Below are positions 44,167 to 52,446 of a DNA stretch of 64,000 bases, piece by piece (positions within the stretch are counted from its first letter, which is position 1; every line of letters begins with the position of its first letter). The stretch comes from BQJU01 sp965229635 (GTDB lineage Bacteria > Bacteroidota > Bacteroidia > Chitinophagales > Saprospiraceae): assembly GCA_965229635.1 (NCBI GenBank), contig OZ245894.1:6882001-6946000 (forward strand), given 5' to 3'. The notes beneath the pieces were generated by a model. It was not told the origin of the DNA. It saw only the letters and a list, made by a program, of their open reading frames with translations, and did no database searches. The position numbers and the translations under genes are program-made.

Positions 44167-44505
44167 TCTATTACCCGTAAATCAAGGGTACGTACTGGTA
44201 CGCCTACTGTTACTTTTGGGATAAGGGTTTTGAAAAAAGTTGCGAAAAAAACGGTACTACCGTAATTTTTTTGATAAATTTACCTGCAAACCGGATTGTT
44301 CCCCTATTTCCTTCGGTTAAGTTTCCTAATCCACCTGCGACAAAAAATTCTGATGGTTAAAGCTTCTGTAACAGAAGCTTTCCAACTGTAGCATCGCTTT
44401 CTTTTTTGTAAAAGATATTTGCTCCTCAGGACTTGTACTTTTTATCAGAGAGGCAATTTATGGTTTTGCTGTCAAAACCAATTTTACACCTAGAACCACT
44501 CACTC
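44167..44505 (+). promoter_or_regulatory. Leader and promoter region of the giant-protein operon
   Basis: 339 bases without a gene. Candidate promoter: TTG at 44240-44242, 20 bases, then TAATTTTT at 44263-44270 (seven of eight matches to TAnnTTTG). TACTTTTG at 44211-44218 is a perfect -7 box but lacks a spaced TTG. A perfect 23-base dyad AAAGCTTCTGT-A-ACAGAAGCTTT lies at 44359-44381, inside the predicted leader, and could be an operator or a leader hairpin. Confidence 0.45.
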
Positions 44506-47500
44506 ATGCCAGAAAACAATGTTCTCCTGGTACCCTTGCAGGTTAATGCCCTAACCTTAGCAAAGGATCAGCTTGTCGTCAATGCAATGGGAGATTTTTC
44601 TCGCCTGCCATCATCTTCTAAGGGCTACGACTTGAATCCAGATGTTGCCAACTTAAGTGAATCGGCTCTGTACGAGGCTTTTCAAAACCAGAGTTTGAAT
44701 CTTAAGGCAGGAATCCATCTGCACTGGTTGCTCCCCGCCTTTCTTACCCGAGAAATGCCTGCCGGTCTACAGAGCAGCCTGAATAACAACGGAGGGGTTA
44801 GCTTTCCCAAGGTTCCCAACCGCTGGCTCATTACTAAAAGTACTTCCGGGAATAACGAAACCAGCTTCAGCGTTGAAAATCAATGGATTGTAGAAAGTGA
44901 CTATCTGTATCCAGAGCACCTGGAAAACCCACCACCTGCGGTTACGATCCCCTACAGAAATGATCAGACCAGTACTTCGCAGCCATTTCGCTACATGGGA
45001 AGATGTTACCCTTTCGAACTGTGGCCTTCCAATGAACAACATACCGAATACTTGTCTCCGTTTACCGCCATTGGATACGGCAATCCAAACTTTCATTCCT
45101 TCTACCCAAACTGTCATGGGATTTTTGGATGGAGTGGAGCGGCTGCCTCGAGCGGGAAGGTCCGCTATGAGATTATGGGGGTGTATGGCAATGGTCAGGA
45201 CGATTATCTCCGCAATTTTCTCATCTGGTACCAGGATCAATTTCAGCAAGAAAATCAACGCCCACCAAAGAATACAGAACTGGCAAAAGTTTTAAAAGAC
45301 AGCCTTAACCTCGAGGTTGACCTTAGCCAGGGAATTCCTCAACAAGTAGTTTGCTATGGCAGCATCATTGTAAATTATGATCAACCAGCAACAGTAAATG
45401 CAAACAGCACCGACGAGATTTCCATCACTATGGGCAATACCGGCACCGAGGCCCTGAGTGCATTTCTCAGCAGAGATCTGCACGGCGTCCATCCCTATGA
45501 ACTGGAGGACCAGCTCGAAGCCATTCAATTTTCAGCAACGCTGGAAAACAAACAGGTTGATATTGGGCCTAAATTTCAGGAGGCACGCCTGGAAAAGGCC
45601 TTTAAAGCAAGTACAGGTGGCAACATCTGGACGATCAGGCCTGACTCGCAGTCAAGTGCGGGTAAGAGTAACACAGCTCAACGGGTGAGTCTGCCAAAAG
45701 AGATGGCTCATTTGCTCAATGACCTGAATCAATGGCAACAACACATTGACCGGGCAAACTTTGTCCTGAACGACTCCCGGGAACAGCTTTTTTCGGATTG
45801 GTATAAATATATGCTTTGCGCCTATCCCCCGGAAGATACCGAAGAGAAATATCCCGACATGGATGAAGTGCAGTATTACATCCGGCACAAGGGAATCAAT
45901 GCCATCAAGAAGAAAGTAGCAGCAACCGGAACCTTTGACATTCTGACGCATAGTCTTACCGGACAAATTGTAGGCGCTCAACAACAAACCGGCACACAGG
46001 GAGCACTGGCCAAAAAGGTAGTCGAGAGCATCAATCATGTCGTTACTGCATTGCAGGCTTATAACCTGAATGCCGTGCATCTTGAAGATATTGATGAGGT
46101 AATCGATTGGAGCGGTTTTTTTTCGGCGTTGAATGCGTCCAATCCTCCCAATGGGATTACAAAACTAGCTACTGCCTTTTCGCAAGGGGTTAAGGATATC
46201 CTTACAGGAAGCGCGGCAGCAGGATTTAAAGCTACCGAAGATCAGCAATACCTGATTATTCAAAACCTGAACCAATTACTTGATCAAACCGACTTCTTCT
46301 CGGCCAGTGACCTCTCTGAAAATACGGTTCCGCCACAGGGGTCAACCCTTAGCCAAATACCCCCGGCTAATCGGACACTTTCGGAAACAGCTCATCTCAA
46401 CCGAATTTATCTCGAAGCGTTGTTCCCCGGGGTTTTTGCCCCCATTGCAGCCCGTTGGATGGTGCTGCAGACAATCCCTGCAGCAAAATTTTGGGAGCCT
46501 ACTGAACCGGTTATTTTCATGCAGGGAGAAGCGCTGCGGCCAACCGCTCTGAAGCCAGTTGCAGAGACGCTGGCAACTCGATTTTTGAATCAGACCAATT
46601 TGAGCTATCCGCTTACGCAACAAGGCCCCGGTGTACTTAACAGGGATCAGTTGGCATCGGCAATAACACAACTTCATAGCGAAGTTCCGGAGGGCGAGCG
46701 CCCAGTTTCTGAGTGGAATGCCAATACGTGGAATCCTTTTCTCCTGGAGTGGGAAGTTGAATTTTTTCCGCGCAAGTGGGGAAATAACACAGAACAGGGC
46801 CAATATGAGTCCAGTTACATCATCAATAATTACGCCCTGCCCGGGCATTCCTGTTGCCTTAAGGTCAATCCCGGAAGGGAAAAGGTGGTTAAAGGCGCTA
46901 ATGTTTATTCGGGAACGAGCATTTTGGCTCCCGGCGCAACCTCCAAACTACAGGAAAGCCTGGATGACTTTCTGAAAAAACAGATCGTTGTCGGAAACCT
47001 GCAAAATCCCAGACCAGACCAGGACAGCCTTCTTTCGGCTGGCGCCCCTCCCCTGTCGACCTCAGAGATTGAGACGATACAAACGGCTTATGAAGGTACA
47101 CTGCCCGCCAACCTAGATGATGAGGACAAAGCAAAGGATGCCCTCTATACGGCAATCAGAGCCTATGCCCGACTGGTGGACAACGGATTCTACGGGCTTT
47201 CTCAGGCCCTAAGCGGTTTTAACAATGCGATGGTAATGCATAAACAAACTTTTCAGCTTGCCATTGCTGACCCGATTGGATTCGCCCATTATCAGCATTT
47301 TTCGGACACCGAAGTGAGTGAACTGGTAAAAAACTTTAACCGTGTAGCCCCTGAACCGCTGCTAAGTTTTAATCCCATCCGCAGTGGAGAACTAAATATT
47401 AGTCGGCTCCGGTTGGTGGATACCTTTGGTCAAATCAAGGATTTGAATGTACGGCAATTAACTGCTGCCGAAGAAATGTATCAACCCAACAGTCAATATG

Positions 47501-48804
47501 CCGTCGCCCTTTCTCCCCGGTTTATGCAGGCGGCAAGACTCAACTTGAGATGGTTATCAGCCGATCCGGCTCATAACGACCTCGAAATGAATAGCCATCC
47601 GGCCACAACACCAATTTGTGGATGGATTCTGCCCAACTTGCTCGACAGTAGCCTGGCAGTATACGATGATGAGGGTTTGCCATTGGGAGCAATCAGCGCC
47701 ATTGAGGACCCCAAAGACAATGCGCTGGCCCGCTGGGACCCAAGTCCCGGAGAGGACGGTGTACTGCTGCCCGAAGAGATTAAGCATCCTCATTTGCGAA
47801 AAGTCGTCACCCATATTCGCGCCCTGGGCCCCGACTTTGCCGCTAAATTTCTGGGGGCTCTGGAACAGGCTATCGAGAATATTGACCCAAGCAGCTTTAG
47901 CCAACACAAAAGTACAGCGTTGCTGATCGGGCGTCCGCTGGCAGTAGTTCGGGCATCGGTAACGATGGAATTAAAGGGCAATCCCGCTATCCATCAGGGG
48001 TGGGATATTTTTATGAATGATTTAAGTCGAAATGAGCGGGAACACAATGGGTTCACGAAAGTGAAGGTGCCCATCCGTATTGGCGAACATCGCCAATTAA
48101 ATGATGGGGTTGCCGGGTACTGGGTTGAAAAAAAAGGAACGATTCCTCTTGATCATCCCTTTTATTCCCCCCAAACAGATCCAGTCAGTCTAAACCAGGA
48201 TCATAGTGCCATTATCTATCATTCAGAAACTAAAGCCCATTTATATACCAGTCCCGAAAGCGAAGCGGTAGTGCTCACCATGCTGGTCGATCCCCGGGCA
48301 ATGATTCATGCGACCACGGGTGTTTTGCCGACTTCGGTACTGACTATCCCGCCGGATCAGTATAGTCAGGCCCTCGAGCACATCAGCATTACTTTCTTAT
48401 CCACACCATTGATCAGCCCGGCCCATCAGTTACACATTCCACTGCCAAATGAAGCCGGATTTGATTGGTCGTGGCTTTCCATTGAACAAGGCCAATGGTC
48501 AGAAGTCAGTTGGGTCGGAATCATGAAAAAGTCAACTTTCCTCAATCAATTCGACAATGGAGATGCCATCTGGGAGCAATTGCTGCAAAAAGGTTGGCTA
48601 ACCGCTTTTTCTGACAACAAAGCCCTGGTGAATCTGCCCTCTGACCGCCGGGAATCCACGCTTGACCCCGCATTTACCCCCTTTAGGCCTGCCATTGAAA
48701 TGATCCTGGACCAAAGCAGGATACAAGGTGTGGAAACCGAAGCGACATTTAAAGGCAAACAAAGCATACGGGAAGGATGGCTGAGGTTGACCCCGGCGAT
48801 TTAA
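44506..48804 (+). CDS. Giant unknown protein, first gene of six-gene operon
   Basis: 1432 residues, no signal peptide, membrane segment or repeats. I do not recognise a named family, but the N-terminus has dense, conserved-looking aromatic blocks: AGIHLHWLLPAFL (residues 69-80), FPKVPNRWLITK (100-111), WIVESDYLYPEH, RYMGRCYPFELW and FTAIGYGNPNFHSFYPNCHGIFGWSG. The middle (about residues 400-560) is helical, and the rest is mixed alpha/beta with LLDSSLAVYDDEGLPLGAI and LVDPRAMIHATTGVLPTSVL. The C-terminus ends FKGKQSIREGWLRLTPAI. It is cytoplasmic by default. Forty bases separate it from the next gene. Confidence 0.85.
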   Translation: MPENNVLLVPLQVNALTLAKDQLVVNAMGDFSRLPSSSKGYDLNPDVANLSESALYEAFQNQSLNLKAGIHLHWLLPAFLTREMPAGLQSSLNNNGGVSFPKVPNRWLITKSTSGNNETSFSVENQWIVESDYLYPEHLENPPPAVTIPYRNDQTSTSQPFRYMGRCYPFELWPSNEQHTEYLSPFTAIGYGNPNFHSFYPNCHGIFGWSGAAASSGKVRYEIMGVYGNGQDDYLRNFLIWYQDQFQQENQRPPKNTELAKVLKDSLNLEVDLSQGIPQQVVCYGSIIVNYDQPATVNANSTDEISITMGNTGTEALSAFLSRDLHGVHPYELEDQLEAIQFSATLENKQVDIGPKFQEARLEKAFKASTGGNIWTIRPDSQSSAGKSNTAQRVSLPKEMAHLLNDLNQWQQHIDRANFVLNDSREQLFSDWYKYMLCAYPPEDTEEKYPDMDEVQYYIRHKGINAIKKKVAATGTFDILTHSLTGQIVGAQQQTGTQGALAKKVVESINHVVTALQAYNLNAVHLEDIDEVIDWSGFFSALNASNPPNGITKLATAFSQGVKDILTGSAAAGFKATEDQQYLIIQNLNQLLDQTDFFSASDLSENTVPPQGSTLSQIPPANRTLSETAHLNRIYLEALFPGVFAPIAARWMVLQTIPAAKFWEPTEPVIFMQGEALRPTALKPVAETLATRFLNQTNLSYPLTQQGPGVLNRDQLASAITQLHSEVPEGERPVSEWNANTWNPFLLEWEVEFFPRKWGNNTEQGQYESSYIINNYALPGHSCCLKVNPGREKVVKGANVYSGTSILAPGATSKLQESLDDFLKKQIVVGNLQNPRPDQDSLLSAGAPPLSTSEIETIQTAYEGTLPANLDDEDKAKDALYTAIRAYARLVDNGFYGLSQALSGFNNAMVMHKQTFQLAIADPIGFAHYQHFSDTEVSELVKNFNRVAPEPLLSFNPIRSGELNISRLRLVDTFGQIKDLNVRQLTAAEEMYQPNSQYAVALSPRFMQAARLNLRWLSADPAHNDLEMNSHPATTPICGWILPNLLDSSLAVYDDEGLPLGAISAIEDPKDNALARWDPSPGEDGVLLPEEIKHPHLRKVVTHIRALGPDFAAKFLGALEQAIENIDPSSFSQHKSTALLIGRPLAVVRASVTMELKGNPAIHQGWDIFMNDLSRNEREHNGFTKVKVPIRIGEHRQLNDGVAGYWVEKKGTIPLDHPFYSPQTDPVSLNQDHSAIIYHSETKAHLYTSPESEAVVLTMLVDPRAMIHATTGVLPTSVLTIPPDQYSQALEHISITFLSTPLISPAHQLHIPLPNEAGFDWSWLSIEQGQWSEVSWVGIMKKSTFLNQFDNGDAIWEQLLQKGWLTAFSDNKALVNLPSDRRESTLDPAFTPFRPAIEMILDQSRIQGVETEATFKGKQSIREGWLRLTPAI

Positions 48805-48843
48805 GTTATTTAAAAAATTTCTTACTCAAAAAAATAAAAGATC

Positions 48844-49041
48844 ATGGATAAAACATTGCAATTCAAATTCTCTGTAGATGAAGCTAACCTCATTCTGGAT
48901 GCACTGGGAGGCATGCCCTTCAAGGAGGTGTACCAGTTAATCGAAAAAATCCAAAAGCAGGCCGCTTCGCAGCTTGGCGATAACGAAGTACAGCCCGAGA
49001 TCAATCATCAAACCAAAGTATCCAAAACTGACCACAAATAA
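48844..49041 (+). CDS. 65-residue helical protein in the giant operon
   Basis: It begins MDKTLQFKFSVDEANLILDA and continues with LGGMPFKEVYQLIEKIQKQAASQLG, then a charged polar tail. The pattern (a beta strand, EANLIL, LG-x-MPF-x-EVY-x-LIEKIQ-x-QA) resembles small proteins that I recall from tailed-phage structural regions near fibre genes; this is recollection, not a search. It ends 6 bases before the LamG/S74 fibre-like gene, so it may be a chaperone or capping subunit for that fibre. Confidence 0.8.
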   Translation: MDKTLQFKFSVDEANLILDALGGMPFKEVYQLIEKIQKQAASQLGDNEVQPEINHQTKVSKTDHK

Positions 49042-49047
49042 AACAAA

Positions 49048-52000
49048 ATGGACACCTCCCTAAAACTCTATCTAAAACTCGACCTCATTAATCAGGATGA
49101 AAACGGAAATTATATTCCCGACCTCTCTGCCGATCAGCAGAAGGCCACCATCCACGGCGATCCAAAACTAACTGCCGACAATCTTTTTGGAAATAGCCTG
49201 GCTTTTAGCGAAGAGGATTTCCTGGAAGTATCCGACCCGTTTGGCAATAGTAACGACTTTACTATATCGGTTTGGGTTCGACCTGATGCTTTGAACGATG
49301 GAAAATATCATGCCATCATTGGTAAACAGGGTGACGGTGATGCCTATCGCAAACCCGGCATCTGGCTAGCTCCCAATCACAATGGTCTGCATTACGATTC
49401 TTACGACAACAACGGTCAGCGGTTTCACCAGCTACTCAAAGACTTTTTCCAAACTGAAAGTACCTGGGTACAAATCACGTGGGTAAAAAAGGACACTACC
49501 TATTCCATCTACCGCGATGGGGTACTTTTTTCAACGGGACCTGCGCCCCAAACATTCTACCGGGCTGATACTTCTTATTGGATCGGTAAAGTCGATAACT
49601 TCTGGGAGGGCAACATCGCCCATGTCAGAATCTACGACCGCGCCATTTCTCAGGAAGAAGTTGAATGGGACAGAGACGAAGATCTCACCGCAATGGCGGC
49701 ATTTAAACGGGTTCACCCAATCAGTTTCAAACTATATGACAACTTCCAGCAAGGCGTCCTATACATTTTGTCTTCACCTACTGGTCAGTTATTGAAAGTT
49801 GATGTACAAAATGATAGCAACAATACAATCAATTTCCAGGCACCGTCGAATCAAACTGCAAGTACCGATAATCACCATTTTTCATTGCATTTTCGTCCCG
49901 GCACCCTATCCGAAGAAAGTTATCAGAATATTCAATTAACGGGTGAGCTTGCCAATCAAGGTTGGATTTTGGGTAAAACCAAATTCAACGATGGGTCCGC
50001 AGTGCTTTACCTGCTGAAGAATGGAGCATTTAGCCTGAACACCAATGAAAAGCTCACGTTCAGCATTATCAACATAGGGGCCGATGTAAAAGGTGGTGCC
50101 CGTGGCAGTCGCGTAGAGTTACACTACCGGGAAGACCCTACACCCACGGATATTGATAATTTACCCAGTCGGCATCGTACCCAGCATATCAACATTGTCA
50201 ATCATTTGGGGCAACCCAACCTCCCGGCTCACTTTGGACCTGCCGGTCCCAACACAGTTTCAAATGTTGGTAATCAGGCTACCAATTTACACTTTCACCT
50301 GACCAACCTTCTACCGCTGGAGGACCCGGCCTTTCCCGAAAAAGCGCAACTGCACTTCAAGAGTCCGGGTGGTGTAAATCAACTTTATACGAAGGTTATT
50401 ATCAGTTTTGACACCCGTACCACCGCTCAAGCCGGACAGGGTCAACGCGAATGGGCACTTTGTGATACCGATAACGCCGATGGTATTTCGATCGACATTC
50501 CAGGATGGACACTGGAGTCAAAAGAAACGGAGGGCATCGCCCCGGAATGGATATTTCGCCCTACGGCCGATATCACCCTCTCTGCAGGACAAGTCCAGGC
50601 CATCAATATCAACAGTATCCACAGCAATGCACCCAGTGGTCACGCCCGGATCGTAATGCGCTACGAAAATGTACCCGGCTTTTGGGATGGTCAGTTGGTG
50701 GCCATGGTGGAAAAAACGCCAATCAGTATTAAAAATAAAAAAGTGGGTATTGCCACTGCTGACCCCCAGCAGGCACTGGTCATTAAAGGGACCCTAAATG
50801 ATGGGAAACAAGCCAGTAGCCAATTGACCTATGGAGGCAACCTTGCGCTCGAAAGCAATGCTCCACAAATTGATTTTATCGACACCGATGCCAACCACGA
50901 CGATTGGGCACTGCACGTCAATAGCGGCCACATGTATTTTATTCAGCAACCCTGGAACCATGACCGCTTGGTTTTGCACAGAAACGGATATGTCGGTATT
51001 GGCACCAGCTCCCCCCAGCGCCTGCTCCAGGTGGGCAATGCAGCAGGTGCCGATGTAAGGGGTATGATCCGCTTTGAACAATCGTCCACCAACCCCAGCA
51101 CACATCGCACGTGGGATATCGGGCTGGGAAATGCCGCTGATTTTAGCAATCGCGATTTTTTCGGTTTCCGCGATGTGACCGGCAACCGCACCGTCATGGT
51201 ATTGGGCTCCAATGGAAATGTAGGGATTGGCACCAATGCCCCCGGTCAACGGCTGGTATTGGAAGGCACCCACAATACCGGCAAACAAGCGGGGCACAGA
51301 CTATCCTATGGAGGGACACTCGCCATCAAAGGCAACGCTCCGCAGATTGATTTTCTCGACACAGATGCCAACCACAAACAGTGGGCCATCCACGTCAATA
51401 GTGGTCGCATGTACTTTATCCAGGAGCCCTGGGAGTTCAAACGTCTGGTACTCAATGAATCTGGGAATGTAGGGGTAAACACGGACACCCCTGGACAACA
51501 ATTGGTGGTGGAGGGCACCCATAATTCGGGCAAGCACAGTGGAAACAGGATGAGCTATGGGGGCAATTTTGCCATCAAAAGCAATGCACCGCAAATTGAT
51601 TTTATCGATACCGATGCAAATCATAAGCAATGGGCGATCCACGTCAACAGTGGCCGCATGTATTTCATTCAGGAACCCTGGCAGCATAGCATCCTCACCC
51701 TGACTGAATCAGCCAGGGTCGGCGTTGGTACAGATACCTCAGAAGGCAAGTTGCAAATTGTTAATACCAATCAGGATGCCAACGGGAATACCCTTGTTCT
51801 GGGACCAATGAATCAATCCAATTTGAGGCTGGGGTATCACTCGACCTACTCCTGGATACAATCACACGGAGGTCGGCCGCTGCACATTAACCCCCTGGGT
51901 AATAATGTAGGAATTCACAACTCCAATCCGGTCATGGCTCTTGATATCGGAGGCTCGCTGCGGGTATCCGAACGCATTCGCATTGATGCCAGTGATGGTC

Positions 52001-52443
52001 AATATTGGGAAATCTATCCTGAAAAATGGGATAAACCCGACAAAGATCTGTTTTTCCACTTTAGTGCCAACAACTCAGGATGGGCATCGGGGTGGTTAGA
52101 ACCGTGGGGTTCAGGATGGAAGAACCACAGTGATGCCAGCATCAAGGTGAGGGTCAAACCCGTAAAGAATATTCTCAAAAGGGTCGTCCAGTTACAGCCG
52201 AAAAACTACCATTTTAAGGGGGAAGGTAAAGACCAACCAAAACACCTTGGTTTCATTGCCCAGGATGTAGAAGAAGTATTTCCGGAGCTGGTCACCGAGA
52301 AATATGACCTGAAAGCTCTGGGTTATAGTGATTTTGGAGTGCTCGCCATCGGTGCCATCAAAGAACAGCAAGAGATCATTGACAAACTGCAAAAACAGCT
52401 GACAGCACTGGAAAAAAAGGTCAATCAATTATCAAAATCCTAA
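49048..52443 (+). CDS. LamG / peptidase S74 fibre-like protein
   Basis: 1131 residues, no signal peptide. A LamG-type concanavalin-like domain fills residues 1-215 (FTISVWVRPDAL, IYRDGVLFSTG, GNIAHVRIYDRAIS). A beta-rich middle runs to about 560. Then come phage-fibre-like modules with VGIGTSSP/VGVNTDTP turns, including three long near-copies from about residue 574. The C-terminal S74 intramolecular chaperone begins SDASIK at about 1028 (Ser-Asp cleavage dyad retained), with HLGFIAQDVEEVFPELV, then a coiled coil (AIKEQQEIIDKLQKQLTALE). S74 domains drive trimerisation of tail spikes and fibres and then cut themselves off, so a trimeric fibre that binds glycans or proteins is expected. Confidence 0.9.
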   Translation: MDTSLKLYLKLDLINQDENGNYIPDLSADQQKATIHGDPKLTADNLFGNSLAFSEEDFLEVSDPFGNSNDFTISVWVRPDALNDGKYHAIIGKQGDGDAYRKPGIWLAPNHNGLHYDSYDNNGQRFHQLLKDFFQTESTWVQITWVKKDTTYSIYRDGVLFSTGPAPQTFYRADTSYWIGKVDNFWEGNIAHVRIYDRAISQEEVEWDRDEDLTAMAAFKRVHPISFKLYDNFQQGVLYILSSPTGQLLKVDVQNDSNNTINFQAPSNQTASTDNHHFSLHFRPGTLSEESYQNIQLTGELANQGWILGKTKFNDGSAVLYLLKNGAFSLNTNEKLTFSIINIGADVKGGARGSRVELHYREDPTPTDIDNLPSRHRTQHINIVNHLGQPNLPAHFGPAGPNTVSNVGNQATNLHFHLTNLLPLEDPAFPEKAQLHFKSPGGVNQLYTKVIISFDTRTTAQAGQGQREWALCDTDNADGISIDIPGWTLESKETEGIAPEWIFRPTADITLSAGQVQAININSIHSNAPSGHARIVMRYENVPGFWDGQLVAMVEKTPISIKNKKVGIATADPQQALVIKGTLNDGKQASSQLTYGGNLALESNAPQIDFIDTDANHDDWALHVNSGHMYFIQQPWNHDRLVLHRNGYVGIGTSSPQRLLQVGNAAGADVRGMIRFEQSSTNPSTHRTWDIGLGNAADFSNRDFFGFRDVTGNRTVMVLGSNGNVGIGTNAPGQRLVLEGTHNTGKQAGHRLSYGGTLAIKGNAPQIDFLDTDANHKQWAIHVNSGRMYFIQEPWEFKRLVLNESGNVGVNTDTPGQQLVVEGTHNSGKHSGNRMSYGGNFAIKSNAPQIDFIDTDANHKQWAIHVNSGRMYFIQEPWQHSILTLTESARVGVGTDTSEGKLQIVNTNQDANGNTLVLGPMNQSNLRLGYHSTYSWIQSHGGRPLHINPLGNNVGIHNSNPVMALDIGGSLRVSERIRIDASDGQYWEIYPEKWDKPDKDLFFHFSANNSGWASGWLEPWGSGWKNHSDASIKVRVKPVKNILKRVVQLQPKNYHFKGEGKDQPKHLGFIAQDVEEVFPELVTEKYDLKALGYSDFGVLAIGAIKEQQEIIDKLQKQLTALEKKVNQLSKS
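50770..51720 (+). repeat. Three intragenic module repeats in the fibre-like gene
   Basis: Units start near 50770, 51247 and 51490, each about 230-245 bases. Each encodes a block with YGG-x-[LF]A-x-[EK]-x-NAPQIDF[IL]DTDAN, then W-A-[LI]-HVNSG-[HR]-MYFIQ-[QE]-PW. The last two are adjacent and near-identical at the DNA level; the first is separated by a different GIGT-type module. This is typical of fibre-shaft duplication. Confidence 0.85.
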
Positions 52444-52446
52444 GCT

